From: an uncultured Collinsella sp.
GTDB taxonomy: Bacteria; Actinomycetota; Coriobacteriia; Coriobacteriales; Coriobacteriaceae
NCBI GenBank assembly: GCA_900556875.1
Contig: USQQ01000004.1
Span: forward strand, 62,001 to 126,000
Direction of reading: 5' to 3'
DNA: 64,000 nucleotides
Each line of letters opens with the position of its first letter. Within the stretch, counting starts at the first letter, position 1. Below, piece after piece: positions 54,259 to 63,427 of the stretch. The notes beneath the pieces were generated by a model. It had not been told where the DNA came from, did no database searches, and worked only from the letters and a program-made list of their open reading frames with translations. Made by a program: the position numbers and the translations under genes.

Positions 54259-54699
54259 ATGTACACAATCGGACAGGTGTCGGAGATGTTCGGCTTGCCC
54301 GCCTCAACGCTGCGCTATTACGACAAGCAGGGATTGTTCCCGGCATTGGAGCGGACGTCCGGCATTCGGCAATTCGGCGATACGGAACTCGAGGCGCTTC
54401 GGGTCATCGAATGCCTCAAGAAAGCGGGGATGGAGATCAAGGACATCCGTCTATTCATGGAATGGTGCGCGGAGGGTCCATCGACATACCCCAAACGCAA
54501 GGCCATGTTCGAGGAGCGGAAGGCCCACATGGAGCTAGAGATCGCGAACATGAACCGCGCGCTGGACATGCTGAAGTACAAATGCTGGTTCTACGGGCAG
54601 CTGAATCAGGGCGAGAATGAGACTGAGCTGAGGGCCATGATTCCCGACGGTTTGCCAGAAGATATCAAAGAGGCCTACGAGAACGCTCACGCTCGGTAG
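54259..54699 (+). CDS. MerR-family transcriptional regulator
   Basis: 146 residues, ATG 54259 with GGAGG upstream. MerR HTH (MYTIGQVSEMFGLPASTLRY, YDKQGLFPALERTSGIRQF), dimerisation helix (ERKAHMELEIANMNRALDML) and a short C-terminal end (YKCWFYGQLNQGENETEL). Divergent from the CMD-cupin gene, its probable target. No metal-binding cysteine pair, so an organic effector is more likely. Confidence 0.92.
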   Translation: MYTIGQVSEMFGLPASTLRYYDKQGLFPALERTSGIRQFGDTELEALRVIECLKKAGMEIKDIRLFMEWCAEGPSTYPKRKAMFEERKAHMELEIANMNRALDMLKYKCWFYGQLNQGENETELRAMIPDGLPEDIKEAYENAHAR

Positions 54700-54836
54700 T
54701 ACCAAAAACGCCCCTTTTTAAACTCAACCATTGTTTAAGATGTCACAACTCGGACAACAAGACTGCTTGCCCCGGTACGCAACGGGAGGGTCGACGCGGC
54801 TGGCATCGACCCTCCCATTTCCCAAACGGCATAAAG

Positions 54837-55475
54837 CTACTTGCTCACAACCGAGATGCGCTGGGCGACGTGGTTACCGGACTCGATCTCATCGACCATG
54901 GCAATCGCATAGTCAGCGTACGAGAGCGTTGACTCGCCGCGGCTGTTGAGCGTGAACTCCTCGCCCGCCAAGATATACTCACCGGTGCGCTCGCCGTCAG
55001 CCTGGAAGTCAGCAGCAGGGGAAATGAAGGTCCACTTGAGGCCGTCCGTTTCGCGAAGGTGAGCAAGGATTTTGCCGGCCGCGGCGGACAGCGGCTTCCA
55101 GTCATCGGGAAAGTCCGGGCCCATATCGACGGTGACCGTATGCTCGGGGTTGACGAACAGCGAGCCCGCGCCACCCACGATGAGCAGGCGCACATCGGTG
55201 CCGACCAGCACATCAGCCAAGTGGATGCCCGCGTCGGTGATACCGGGGATGGTCTCGGGCGTCCAGCCGCCCACGGCGTCCACCACGGCGTCGAATCCTT
55301 CGAGGTCTTCCGTCGTGAGCTCGAGTGCGTCTTTGATGACGGAGTTCTGAGCGGCGGTCCCATTCTCGCCGCGCACGATGGCGGTCACGTCGAATCCGCG
55401 ACGCACGGCTTCCTCAACGATGAGGCTGCCGGCCCTGCCGTTCGCTGCTACAACTGCGATTTTCTTGGTCATCAT
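54837..55475 (-). CDS. NAD(P)-binding Rossmann-fold protein (NmrA/SDR-like)
   Basis: 212 residues. Dinucleotide loop KIAVVAANGRAGSLIVEEA near the N terminus, then GFDAVVDAVGGW, RLLIVGGAGSLFVN, WTFISPAADFQADGERTGEY. An atypical short-chain reductase/quinone-reductase-like family (YwnB-like). Divergent from the HxlR regulator at 55637, whose redox-type family often controls such reductases. Confidence 0.9.
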   Translation of the reverse strand: MMTKKIAVVAANGRAGSLIVEEAVRRGFDVTAIVRGENGTAAQNSVIKDALELTTEDLEGFDAVVDAVGGWTPETIPGITDAGIHLADVLVGTDVRLLIVGGAGSLFVNPEHTVTVDMGPDFPDDWKPLSAAAGKILAHLRETDGLKWTFISPAADFQADGERTGEYILAGEEFTLNSRGESTLSYADYAIAMVDEIESGNHVAQRISVVSK

Positions 55476-55542
55476 ACTTTCCTTTCGACCTGCGGCACTC
55501 GCCGCCGCTTTCCTTGCAGCTCATACGATACGCGTCAAAGGT

Positions 55543-55582
55543 ATATAATGGAAAGTAGGCACATAAAGGTGCTGTAAGCACC
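55543..55582 (+). promoter_or_regulatory. HxlR promoter region with palindromic operator
   Basis: A TATAAT-type -10 near 55545-55550 is followed by GGTGCTGTAAGCACC (55568-55582), a 6-bp inverted repeat with a 3-nt centre, with a second GTAGGCAC half-site just before. It sits between the divergent HxlR and NAD(P)-binding genes. Confidence 0.55.
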
Positions 55583-55636
55583 AAAAGGAAACTAATGTAA
55601 ATGACGTGCATGATTGCAGACGGAGGTTTCACGAAT

Positions 55637-55987
55637 ATGACAACACCGACTTTGGAGAACCTGCCTGCCTGCCCAGTGGAGACAACGCTTTTGCTCATCG
55701 GCAACAAGTGGCAGGTGCTCATCCTGCGCGAACTCTCGCTCAAAGGCACGATGCGCTTTAAGGAGCTGCAACGCTCGATCGGCAAGATTTCGCAGAAAGT
55801 TCTGACCAGCAACCTACGAACCATGGAGGAAACGGGGCTCGTTCATCGTGAAGCGTTCGCAGAGGTGCCCCCACGGGTGGAGTACTCGCTCACCGACCTG
55901 GGACAGACACTCAGACCCGTTCTTGACGCAATGAGAGCTTGGGGCGAGAACTACAAGGAGCAGCTCCGCGGTGGCGGGCTTCGATAA
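55637..55987 (+). CDS. HxlR-family transcriptional regulator
   Basis: 116 residues from ATG 55637 (GGAGG about 10 nt upstream); ATG 55601 would add 12 residues. The family signature CPVETTLLLIGNKWQVLILR with a conserved N-terminal Cys, wHTH (RFKELQRSIGKISQKVLTSN), and RVEYSLTDLGQTLRPVLDAM. HxlR proteins often sense aldehydes or quinones via that Cys. The downstream gap 55988-56258 holds no supported gene. Confidence 0.92.
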   Translation: MTTPTLENLPACPVETTLLLIGNKWQVLILRELSLKGTMRFKELQRSIGKISQKVLTSNLRTMEETGLVHREAFAEVPPRVEYSLTDLGQTLRPVLDAMRAWGENYKEQLRGGGLR

Positions 55988-56258
55988 GTAGCTCCTACTG
56001 GTTACACGCCTACAGAAACCCCTCCGTCCTATCGCCATCACGGGAAACCCTCCTCCTTGGTTCTCGCCGCAAACGGCTTCGAGGCCGCGCTGGCGGTCCC
56101 GGCACGGCTGGAGTCGGCCCGCGCGAGCAGCGGAAAGGGATACACGCCCTTTACCAAGGTAGATTCCCTCTTTCATTTTCCGTTCCTTTCGCAGTATTCT
56201 CAATGCAGGTGCGCGGCCTGCGCGCATGGCGCCTAGGGGGCGTCGCCGTCACATCGTT

Positions 56259-56882
56259 TCATTCGCGCCTCTCTTTAGCGTTGGCAAGACGTCGGTTCGT
56301 GCCGTTCGGGTGCACGCAGGTTTTGATAATGCGCACCATCTCATCGATAGGCGTTTCGCAGCCGCTCCGAATCCAGTCCTGTACCACGACGGAGAGCCCA
56401 TGCACATAAAAACTGATGACGAAGGCCCGCTGCTCGCTGGGATAGCCAAAGCGCTCCAACACTGGGTCGATGATGTGCTTCGCTAGGGCCTCGAATCGCT
56501 CCTGAGCTTGCAGCGTATGCCCGTTTGCGAGCATCGCGCGATAGATGGAGCAGTTGTCTTGGACGAACTCGAGGTAGGGCCTCAGATACTCGTCGGTTAC
56601 GAAAACGAGCTCGTCGAGGGGAGCCGTACGGATAGCCCCGATCGTGTCTGCGGCGCTTTGTTCAAAGCGCTCGAAGAACTTGGTGTTCACATGCTCCGAA
56701 CACTCCTTCACGAGGTCAGGGACACCCTGGTAGTGAAGGTAGAACGTAGAGCGCCCCACCCCTGCCTTCTTGCAAATCTCCTTAACGGTTATGAACTCCG
56801 CGCCCTTGTTCTGCAGCAAGTCGAGCAAAGCCTCGTCCATAAGCTGCGCCGTCGTAAAGTATCTGCTCTGCTGCCTGTTCAC
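56259..56882 (-). CDS. TetR-family transcriptional regulator
   Basis: 207 residues. HTH FITVKEICKKAGVGRSTFYL with HYQGVPDLVKECSEHV; C-terminal TetR_C-like domain (SIYRAMLANGHTLQAQERFE, AFVISFYVHGLSVVVQDWI). Distinct from the two TetR copies of the sirtuin loci. Follows the small membrane protein gene 56912-57265 on the same strand by 29 bp, so probably co-transcribed. Confidence 0.92.
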   Translation of the reverse strand: MNRQQSRYFTTAQLMDEALLDLLQNKGAEFITVKEICKKAGVGRSTFYLHYQGVPDLVKECSEHVNTKFFERFEQSAADTIGAIRTAPLDELVFVTDEYLRPYLEFVQDNCSIYRAMLANGHTLQAQERFEALAKHIIDPVLERFGYPSEQRAFVISFYVHGLSVVVQDWIRSGCETPIDEMVRIIKTCVHPNGTNRRLANAKERRE

Positions 56883-56911
56883 CCAAGCCTGCCTCTCCCT
56901 GATGCCAAAAG

Positions 56912-57265
56912 CTATTCGCCGGCAATTTCCTTGGCAAGCTCCATTATCTCAAAGGCGTATTTCTTCTTAGAGGTTTCCAGAATCCAGCGATACAGGACAA
57001 GGTTCACGCTTGCGCCTGCGATACCCAAGATACCAAGGACGATTCCGAGCACAAACAACGTGCCCTCGCCAGGTCCCAGCACACCCATGGTCAGGCACAT
57101 GCCCACACCCAACAACAGCGAGGAAGCGATGCCAAAGCTGTAGGCGAAGACGTTCGCAGGGCGCTTTGCTTTGGCATCGAGCTTCTTGAGCGCGGTGAGC
57201 TTGGAGGCGCTTTTGGGCGCGTATTGCTTGGCGATCGATTCCGCGCAGATCTTGTCGGTGTCCAT
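56912..57265 (-). CDS. Small two-helix membrane protein
   Basis: 117 residues from ATG 57265 (AAGGAAG upstream); a longer frame to 57412 lacks a start site. Polar N terminus with AKQYAPKSASKLTALKKLDA, helix 1 (about 43-66, SFGIASSLLLGVGMCLTMGV), helix 2 (about 71-95, TLFVLGIVLGILGIAGASVN) and YAFEIMELAKEIAGE at the end. The family is common in Firmicutes and Actinobacteria and is sometimes labelled dihydropteridine reductase without visible basis. Upstream of the TetR gene in the same unit. Confidence 0.8.
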   Translation of the reverse strand: MDTDKICAESIAKQYAPKSASKLTALKKLDAKAKRPANVFAYSFGIASSLLLGVGMCLTMGVLGPGEGTLFVLGIVLGILGIAGASVNLVLYRWILETSKKKYAFEIMELAKEIAGE

Positions 57266-57685
57266 GTTTTCTTCCTTTTCTCTATGGCTTGTTCGACAAC
57301 CCAAGAATAGGAAGAACGTGCAGGCGATTGAAGAACACAAACGGGACGTTGTGTCCATGTTCGGCTCGGGCCGGTACTGAACGGTCTCTCGCAGAGCGCG
57401 TCGGTTGTTCATTGCGAGTCGCCGATGGGACTTTCAGATGATGAATCGGCCCGATCTGAATTCTGGCTTGAAGTGGGGTGATTCGACGGATTCCCAAAGT
57501 GCGCCTTGGTATACCTCCGGGATTCTTTGGCCTCGATGACCTTTCCAACCGCACTTCCAAGTCATCGCGGCGTGCTCGTTAGATCCTTCGGCCGCTCCGC
57601 CTGCATTTGGCGTGGCGACTGGGGAGGAGGTTGCGTCGACGAATATGCTCAGGTCTCGTCCCAATAAAATTCCGCTAGATAGAAT
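57266..57685. other. Gene-free gap, possibly degraded
   Basis: 420 bp between the small membrane gene and the IS200-like right end. Several open frames exist on both strands but none has a start site plus recognisable protein; the minus frame 57434-57694 ends in SVESPHFKPEFRSGRFII without family match. I see no promoter or RNA element I can support beyond the upstream region of 57265. Confidence 0.4.
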
Positions 57686-58370
57686 CAGAACCACCCTTAA
57701 AAAGGGTGGTTTGCCCTTAGGGTATAACCCACGGGCCCCGGGCTCGCGTCTAAAGGCGCGGGCCCGGACTTCGTCCAGGCCTAGTGCATCTTGACCCGTG
57801 GCGCGCCGGTCGAACCGGCGGCATCACCCCCTCTTGAAGGGGTCCCCGTACTCCTTCACGCTCAGCTTGTCCAGCGCGATGTCGTGGGACTCCTGCTCCC
57901 TGATGTACTTGGCGATCGTCGCCTCGTCCGGGCCGACGGTGGACACGTAGTGGCCCTCCGCCCAGAACTTCCTGTTGCCGAACTTGTACTTGAGGTTGGC
58001 GTGCCTGTCGAATACCATCAGCGAGCTCTTCCCCCTCAGGTAGCCCATCACGCTCGCGACGCTGTACTTCGGCGGTATCGCCAGCAGCACGTGCACGTGG
58101 TCGGGCATCAGGTGCCCCTCGATTATCTCGATCCCCTTGTACTCGCACAGCTTCCTGAGGATCTCCCCTATGTCGCCCCTGATTTGGTTGTAGATCACTT
58201 TGCGCCTATACTTCGGCGTGAACACGATGTGGTACTTGCACATCCACTTCGTGTGGGAAAGGCCGTAGGCCTTCTGGGCCATGGCGACCACCCCTTCGAC
58301 TCGAATTCTTTACGGCCTGAACAATCGTCAATATCGGTCGGAGGGGTGGCTTTGTAAAGCCCCTGGTACG
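57686..58370 (-). mobile_element. IS200/IS605-type insertion sequence
   Basis: A single Y1 transposase gene (57824-58282) is flanked by hairpins and lacks terminal inverted repeats. Right-end side: 57689-57711 (10-bp stem, AAA loop) and a GC-rich hairpin near 57736-57766. Left-end side: a bulged hairpin near 58342-58364 (GGCTTT/AAAGCC). Exact ends and target site were not fixed; the borders given are approximate. Confidence 0.7.
57824..58282 (-). CDS. tnpA: IS200/IS605 family transposase TnpA
   Basis: 152 residues from ATG 58282. The Y1/HUH transposase pattern is complete: YHIVFTPKYRRKVIYNQ, the HUH motif in GHLMPDHVHVLLAIPP, GYLRGKSSLMVFDRH, FWAEGHYVSTVG and the catalytic Tyr in ATIAKYIREQESH. 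It mobilises the element as single-stranded circles at stem-loop ends. No TnpB partner gene is present. Seems intact. Confidence 0.92.
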   Translation of the reverse strand: MAQKAYGLSHTKWMCKYHIVFTPKYRRKVIYNQIRGDIGEILRKLCEYKGIEIIEGHLMPDHVHVLLAIPPKYSVASVMGYLRGKSSLMVFDRHANLKYKFGNRKFWAEGHYVSTVGPDEATIAKYIREQESHDIALDKLSVKEYGDPFKRG

Positions 58371-58542
58371 CTACTGTTGCCAGCGTGGCTTAGCGGACTG
58401 GCGAATCCCGCCCCGTGCGCGTCATCATCCAATCAAATGCCCTGGCAAGCAGCAGCACCGCCAATCACGCTACGTTCTTACGGTGCCCTCTGCGATAATA
58501 TTAGCGAATTGTGTTTTCACCTCGCAGCTACGGAGACATTAG

Positions 58543-61500
58543 ATGATTACGCTGGACAATCTTCGCGACGCACTTAGGGCTCTGTGCTACGAGCCGTCGG
58601 GCGACGGCACCGTTTATCAGAAATCCTGGGAAGAGACCAGCGCACAAATCACGGTCGATTTTTCCAAGAAACGCATCGGCTACCCGAAAGACCTGGGGTT
58701 CAAGGTCAACAAAGACACAACTTGTAACTTCTCCGATAACGAGAACTTCGTCGTACTCGCCTGCGTAACCATGCTCCTCGACAAAGGATATCGCCCCGAA
58801 TCACTCGAGCTGGAGCGCGAATGGGCCCTTGGGCACGAACAAAAGAGCGGCCGCGCTGATATCTGCATTAATGACGAGAGGGGCGACACACTCGCAATCG
58901 TCGAATGCAAGACCCCTGGAACCGAGTTCAAAAACGAATTCAAGAACATGCAGTCAGACGGAGGGCAACTCCTCTCCTATTGGCAACAAGAGCGCGCGAC
59001 TCGCTGGTTGGTACTCTTTGCATGCGATTTCATCAACAACGAAATCGTGCCAGACCAGGTTTCAATTAACTGCAGCGATGACGAGAACTTCATCGCGCTC
59101 GCCAAACGCGATGACACCATTGCGCTCTACCGCGACGCCCATACAGTGGAACAGCTCCATCAAGTTTGGACGGAAACGTACAACCAACAAGTCGAGGGAA
59201 ACATCCTCTTTGGCGATAGGTCGACGGCATACCACCCGATGGTTCCTCCCCTTCTCAAGAAGGACCTTGTCGACTTCAGGGCCGAAGACAGCATCGTCAA
59301 CCGCTTCGAGGAAATCCTCCGCCACAACAACGTCTCCGATAAAGAGAACGCCTTCAATCGCCTTATCGCGCTCTTTATCGCGAAGCTCCAAGACGAGCTC
59401 TCGAAAATGCCAACCCAGGAGATTGAGTTCCAATACCGCCAAGGACGCGACACCTACGAAACGCTCCAGGACAGGCTCCAGAGACTCCACTCAGACGGCA
59501 TGAGAAAGCTCATGCGGGAAGAGGTCCTGTACGTTCCCAACGACTACGCCGAAAACCTCATAAGCAACTATACGGGCCAGCACCGCAAGAAGCTCATCGA
59601 GGAGCTGAACGGCACGCTGCGCAAGCTCAAGTTCTATACCAACAATGACTTTGCGTTCAAAGACGTCCACAACGAGGAACTCTTTCTTCAGAACGGCAAG
59701 GTACTCGTAGAGACGGTGCAACTTCTACAGCCGTATCGCATCGTAGGAACTCAAGACATTCAATTCTTGGGCGACCTCTTCGAACAGCTCCTTAATCAGG
59801 GCTTTAAGCAAAACGAGGGCCAATTCTTCACACCTGTGCCCATCACCCGTTTTATTTGGAAGTCACTCCCACTCGACAGCATCGTGCAGGACGAGGCTGG
59901 TGCCGTGCACTATCCACGCGTTATCGATTACGCCTGTGGCGCGGGGCACTTTCTCACGGAAGGATTCGAAGAAATCTCCGACGCCGCATGCCAATATGAT
60001 CCGACCATAGAGGATGACCTCGGAGACGCCGACTGGGTCAGAGACAATCTCGTCGGCATCGAGAAGGACTATCGACTCGCTCGCGTTTCCAAGGTCTCGT
60101 TCTACATGCATGGCGCAGGGCAGAGCAACGTGGTCTTCGGCGACGGACTTGAAAATTATCCCGACAAGGGAATCGACAGCCGAACCGACAGGGGACGCTT
60201 CGACATTCTTGTCGCCAATCCCCCGTACTCTGTAGCGGCCTTCAAACCGCATCTCAAGCTTCACAACAACGAACTCAAAGTGCTGGAAACCATCAGCGAT
60301 AGCGGCTCGGAAATCGAGACCCTCTTTGTCGAGCGTGCGGCACAGCTTGTTCGGCCCGGAGGCTACGCCGCCATCGTCCTCCCCACCTCGATCCTCGACA
60401 AGAGCACGAGCTCGAGTTTCATGGCCGCACGCGATGTGCTTTTGAGCTCCTTCGAGATCGTCTCCATCGCCAGGTTTGGATCAGGCACATTCGCGGCCAC
60501 AGGAACAAACGTCGCAATTATGTTCCTACGTCGCTTTGACGAGATCCCGCCCCGCAATGCGAACGCACTTGATTTCGTTGACGCTGTTTTTGAGCGCAGG
60601 AAGCTCACTGGCTGGAGAGACGAAAGCGCTTTCAACGCTTATCTCGGCACAATTAATGTAGACGGAGATACTTACCGGGCTTTTCTCGCAGGAGAGGCTA
60701 ACTGGAACGAATGGGCAAACACTCGCCACTTCAGCGTTTATTGCCATCTTTTCGAATCATCGAAGGAGCTCAAGACCCTTCGGAAGAGCAAGACTTGGAA
60801 GGCGGCCGACAAGAACTCACGGCTCAAAGCAGAGAACGAGCTGTTCTATCGCCATGCGCACAAGGAAGAGCGCAAACGCCTGCGCGTTTGGGGTCTCGTC
60901 TGCGGCGAACAGACGCTCATCATCAACTCACCTAACACGACCAAGGAAATCGCCTCTTTCCTTGGCTACAAATGGAGCAATCGCAAAGGCAACGAGGGGA
61001 TACAGCCCATCGATGGTGAGGGCGTGCTCTATTCGGACAACGAATCGGACGACACGAACTCGCTAAGCGGCATCATCAGAGCATGGTTCTCCGGCGAGCA
61101 GGTTGAGCCCGGCGACCTTGCCCAGTACTACTACTATGCCAAGACCGCCGATTTCATTGACTTTGATGCCGATAAGTTCGACGAGACTCTTACGATTCCC
61201 CGCTCTTTCTACAAGCCCCGCTCGTTCGCCCAGGGCACCGTAGTCAAGACGCTTAGAGACATCACATCCTACGTTACCAACAGCGTGGCCCAGAGTTCCA
61301 TCACCACCGACACTTACGTAACAACGGAAAACATGGTCAAGGACCGTGGCGGCATAACCGCCTATGGCGGAGAGCTTCCGGCAAGTGATGGCACCGCATA
61401 CAAGAAGGGAGACACGCTCGTCTCCAATATTCGCCCCTATCTGCAGAAGATTTGGCTCGCAGACCGCGATGGAGCGTGCTCCAAGGATGTTTTGGTATTC

Positions 61501-62376
61501 CGAAGCATAAATACCGACAGCCTATTGCCCGAGTTTCTCCATCTGCTCCTGTGGCAGAAGGACTTCTTCGACTACGATATGTCCACCTTCACGGGAACCG
61601 GCAGGCCTCGCGGAGACAAGGATGAGCTGCTCAAATACCCCATCCCAGTCCCGACGCTCTCCGAGCAGAGAGCCCTCATCGACGATTTCAATCGCTTAAC
61701 AGATGAAATCAATAGCAAACGACAGCAAATCGCCGCTCTCAAGGAGAGCGTCAAATCACGGTTTGTAGAGATATTCGCATCCTTTGATGGCTGTGAAAAA
61801 CTCCCGCTATGCAACTGCGTTGATTGTGTCGAGTCCGGAAAGAGCCCAAAGTGTCTGACGACTCCGCGAGCTGGATCGGAGCCAGCTGTCCTTAAGCTCA
61901 GTGCCATTTCTACTGGTACATACTGCGAGGATCAGAACAAGGCGCTTCCGCTCGACAGCGAGCCTGTTATTAGCAAGTTTGTGCGGGATGGCGACATCCT
62001 TCTCGCTCGCAAGAACACTCCCGAGCTTGTTGGGCGCTCTGTTCTCGTTAGGCATACTGATGGCGGTATCATGTTTCCAGACATAGTGTTTCGTATGCAT
62101 CCGTTGCCTATCGTCGACGGGGCATATCTCTCTCATCTGCTTTCCGAAACGATGCTTAATTCGATTCGTTCGCTTGCGCATGGCTCTGCTAAATCAATGA
62201 GTAATATTCCAAAGACCGAACTTGAAAAGCTGTTGATTCCGATACCACCCGCAAGCCTTCAGCGCCAGTTCGCCGACTTCGTCACCCAGGTCGACAAATC
62301 GCAATTTGCACTCGAGCAAGAGGTCGACGCCCTTTCCGCAGAGCGCGACGCCCTTCTAGACCGATTCCTCGCGTGA
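58543..62376 (+). CDS. Single-chain restriction-modification enzyme: nuclease, N6-adenine methyltransferase and specificity domains
   Basis: 1277 residues, ATG 58543 after GGAG. The N terminus (about 1-190) has an HsdR_N-like PD-D/ExK nuclease (GRADICINDERG, AIVECKTPG: D106, E121, K123). Then an HsdM helical domain (DLFEQLLNQGFKQNEGQFFTP), SAM motif VIDYACGAGHF (D462) and catalytic ILVANPPYSV (N559-Y562). Residues about 900-1060 form target-recognition domain 1 plus a spacer helix (LIDDFNRLTDEINSKRQQI, AALKESVKSRF), and about 1075-1277 target-recognition domain 2 with a second helix (QEVDALSAERDALLDRFLA). Domain order resembles type I/IIG fusions (BcgI-like). Its second recognition half is flanked by repeats shared with a silent cassette downstream. 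Confidence 0.88.
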   Translation: MITLDNLRDALRALCYEPSGDGTVYQKSWEETSAQITVDFSKKRIGYPKDLGFKVNKDTTCNFSDNENFVVLACVTMLLDKGYRPESLELEREWALGHEQKSGRADICINDERGDTLAIVECKTPGTEFKNEFKNMQSDGGQLLSYWQQERATRWLVLFACDFINNEIVPDQVSINCSDDENFIALAKRDDTIALYRDAHTVEQLHQVWTETYNQQVEGNILFGDRSTAYHPMVPPLLKKDLVDFRAEDSIVNRFEEILRHNNVSDKENAFNRLIALFIAKLQDELSKMPTQEIEFQYRQGRDTYETLQDRLQRLHSDGMRKLMREEVLYVPNDYAENLISNYTGQHRKKLIEELNGTLRKLKFYTNNDFAFKDVHNEELFLQNGKVLVETVQLLQPYRIVGTQDIQFLGDLFEQLLNQGFKQNEGQFFTPVPITRFIWKSLPLDSIVQDEAGAVHYPRVIDYACGAGHFLTEGFEEISDAACQYDPTIEDDLGDADWVRDNLVGIEKDYRLARVSKVSFYMHGAGQSNVVFGDGLENYPDKGIDSRTDRGRFDILVANPPYSVAAFKPHLKLHNNELKVLETISDSGSEIETLFVERAAQLVRPGGYAAIVLPTSILDKSTSSSFMAARDVLLSSFEIVSIARFGSGTFAATGTNVAIMFLRRFDEIPPRNANALDFVDAVFERRKLTGWRDESAFNAYLGTINVDGDTYRAFLAGEANWNEWANTRHFSVYCHLFESSKELKTLRKSKTWKAADKNSRLKAENELFYRHAHKEERKRLRVWGLVCGEQTLIINSPNTTKEIASFLGYKWSNRKGNEGIQPIDGEGVLYSDNESDDTNSLSGIIRAWFSGEQVEPGDLAQYYYYAKTADFIDFDADKFDETLTIPRSFYKPRSFAQGTVVKTLRDITSYVTNSVAQSSITTDTYVTTENMVKDRGGITAYGGELPASDGTAYKKGDTLVSNIRPYLQKIWLADRDGACSKDVLVFRSINTDSLLPEFLHLLLWQKDFFDYDMSTFTGTGRPRGDKDELLKYPIPVPTLSEQRALIDDFNRLTDEINSKRQQIAALKESVKSRFVEIFASFDGCEKLPLCNCVDCVESGKSPKCLTTPRAGSEPAVLKLSAISTGTYCEDQNKALPLDSEPVISKFVRDGDILLARKNTPELVGRSVLVRHTDGGIMFPDIVFRMHPLPIVDGAYLSHLLSETMLNSIRSLAHGSAKSMSNIPKTELEKLLIPIPPASLQRQFADFVTQVDKSQFALEQEVDALSAERDALLDRFLA
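61750..61770 (+). repeat. 21-bp recombination-type repeat, copy in the active gene
   Basis: GTCAAATCACGGTTTGTAGAG encodes VKSRFVE at the end of the central helix and begins exactly at a codon boundary (codon 1070). Identical to 63407-63427 in the same orientation. Confidence 0.9.
62287..62307 (+). repeat. Second 21-bp repeat, copy in the active gene
   Basis: CAGGTCGACAAATCGCAATTT, encoding QVDKSQF in the C-terminal helix. Identical to 63956-63976. Confidence 0.9.
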
Positions 62377-62379
62377 TAC

Positions 62380-62411
62380 GTTCCTCCCATCCATATCGGG
62401 ATGGGAGGAAC
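62380..62411 (+). promoter_or_regulatory. Hairpin sequestering the recombinase ribosome-binding site
   Basis: Perfect 13-bp stem (62380-62392 with 62399-62411), 6-nt loop. It lies 3 bp after the restriction gene stop, and its right arm contains GGGAGGAA, the only ribosome-binding site for the recombinase ATG at 62414. The same hairpin could act as a terminator for read-through, but no T-run follows. Confidence 0.7.
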
Positions 62412-62413
62412 TG

Positions 62414-63406
62414 ATGCACACGACGATCGAAATAGCAAACGCGGTTCTCACAAAAATGCAGGCACTCGTTAGCGGCGAAGTGCTTTCGTATCTCGAGAGC
62501 GTCCTTATGAGCGAACTCAGGGGCATCGAACTTGAAGTGAACGCGCTCAGCAATGTCGAAGACGAGGCCTCAAAGTACATGGAGCGATTCCTCGCAGCCA
62601 AAACCATCGAGGGATGCTCGCCTAAGACCATCAGGTACTACAAGGCCACACTTACAAGGGCGCTCGAAGCAATCAAAAAACCAATTGTCCGGATTAGTTC
62701 AGATGACTTACGAACATACCTGAGCGAATATCCCATGGGTAATAACGCAGGGAGCATCACCGTCGACAACGTCAGGCGCATCCTGTCGTCATTCTTCTCT
62801 TGGCTTGAAGACGAGAACCATATACTCAAAAGCCCTGCACGACGCATTAAAAAGATTCGCTCAAAGAGAACGGTCAAGTCCGTATATTCTGATGAAGAAC
62901 TTATAGCCCTCACAGACGCCTGTTCTTGCAAGAGGGATCTGGCAATCATCAACCTTCTTAGTTCAACAGGGATGAGAATAGGCGAACTCGTCTCGCTCAA
63001 TCGAGAAGACGTTGATCTAAATCGGCGAGAGTGCATTGTACTCGGAAAGGGCAACAAAGAGAGAGTCGTCTATTTTGATGCGACTACAAAGCTGCACCTA
63101 AACAACTACCTGCAAGAACGCAGCGATAACGTCGCCGCGCTATTCTGTAGTCTCACAAAGCCGAGTTCTAGGCTGCAAGTAAGCGGAGTCGAGCTCCGCC
63201 TTCGCTCCTTGGGAACAAAAGCAGGCGTCAAACACGTCCACCCACATAAGTTCAGGAGAACGCTGGCCACCAAAGCAATTGGAAAAGGAATGCCCATCGA
63301 GCAGGTGCAGAAGCTGCTTGGCCATCAAAAGATTGATACAACGTTGATGTACGCAATGGTCGATCAGGACAACGTAAGGGACTCTCATAGAAGGTATATC
63401 TGTTAA
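62414..63406 (+). CDS. Tyrosine recombinase (XerC/D-like integrase) of the specificity-switching locus
   Basis: 330 residues, ATG 62414. N-terminal extension with a coiled coil, SAM-like core-binding domain (about 65-150: KTIRYYKATLTRALEAI, ILSSFFSWLEDENHILKSP) and catalytic domain with R188 (SSTGMRIGEL), H278-x-x-R281 (VHPHKFRRTLA), H304 (LLGHQKIDTT) and Y313 (TLMYAMVDQD). All catalytic residues are present. It lies between the active specificity end and a silent cassette; its stop TAA (63404-63406) abuts the 21-bp repeat. Probably catalyses the exchange. Confidence 0.92.
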   Translation: MHTTIEIANAVLTKMQALVSGEVLSYLESVLMSELRGIELEVNALSNVEDEASKYMERFLAAKTIEGCSPKTIRYYKATLTRALEAIKKPIVRISSDDLRTYLSEYPMGNNAGSITVDNVRRILSSFFSWLEDENHILKSPARRIKKIRSKRTVKSVYSDEELIALTDACSCKRDLAIINLLSSTGMRIGELVSLNREDVDLNRRECIVLGKGNKERVVYFDATTKLHLNNYLQERSDNVAALFCSLTKPSSRLQVSGVELRLRSLGTKAGVKHVHPHKFRRTLATKAIGKGMPIEQVQKLLGHQKIDTTLMYAMVDQDNVRDSHRRYIC

Positions 63407-63427
63407 GTCAAATCACGGTTTGTAGAG
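63407..63427 (+). repeat. 21-bp recombination-type repeat, copy in the silent cassette
   Basis: Identical to 61750-61770 and in the same reading phase; it begins one base after the recombinase stop codon. Confidence 0.9.

Noticed and set aside
54837..55475. Alternative minus frame within 54845-55363
   Set aside because: Arg/Ser/Pro-rich shadow of the NAD(P)-binding gene.
55814..56176. Minus-strand frame of about 120 codons with AAAGGA-like site before ATG 56176
   Set aside because: Overlaps the HxlR gene antisense, no family pattern; at most a decayed gene start behind the TetR gene.
57434..57694. Possible transposase remnant next to the IS200-like element
   Set aside because: No transposase motif could be matched by eye; kept only as an unassigned gap.
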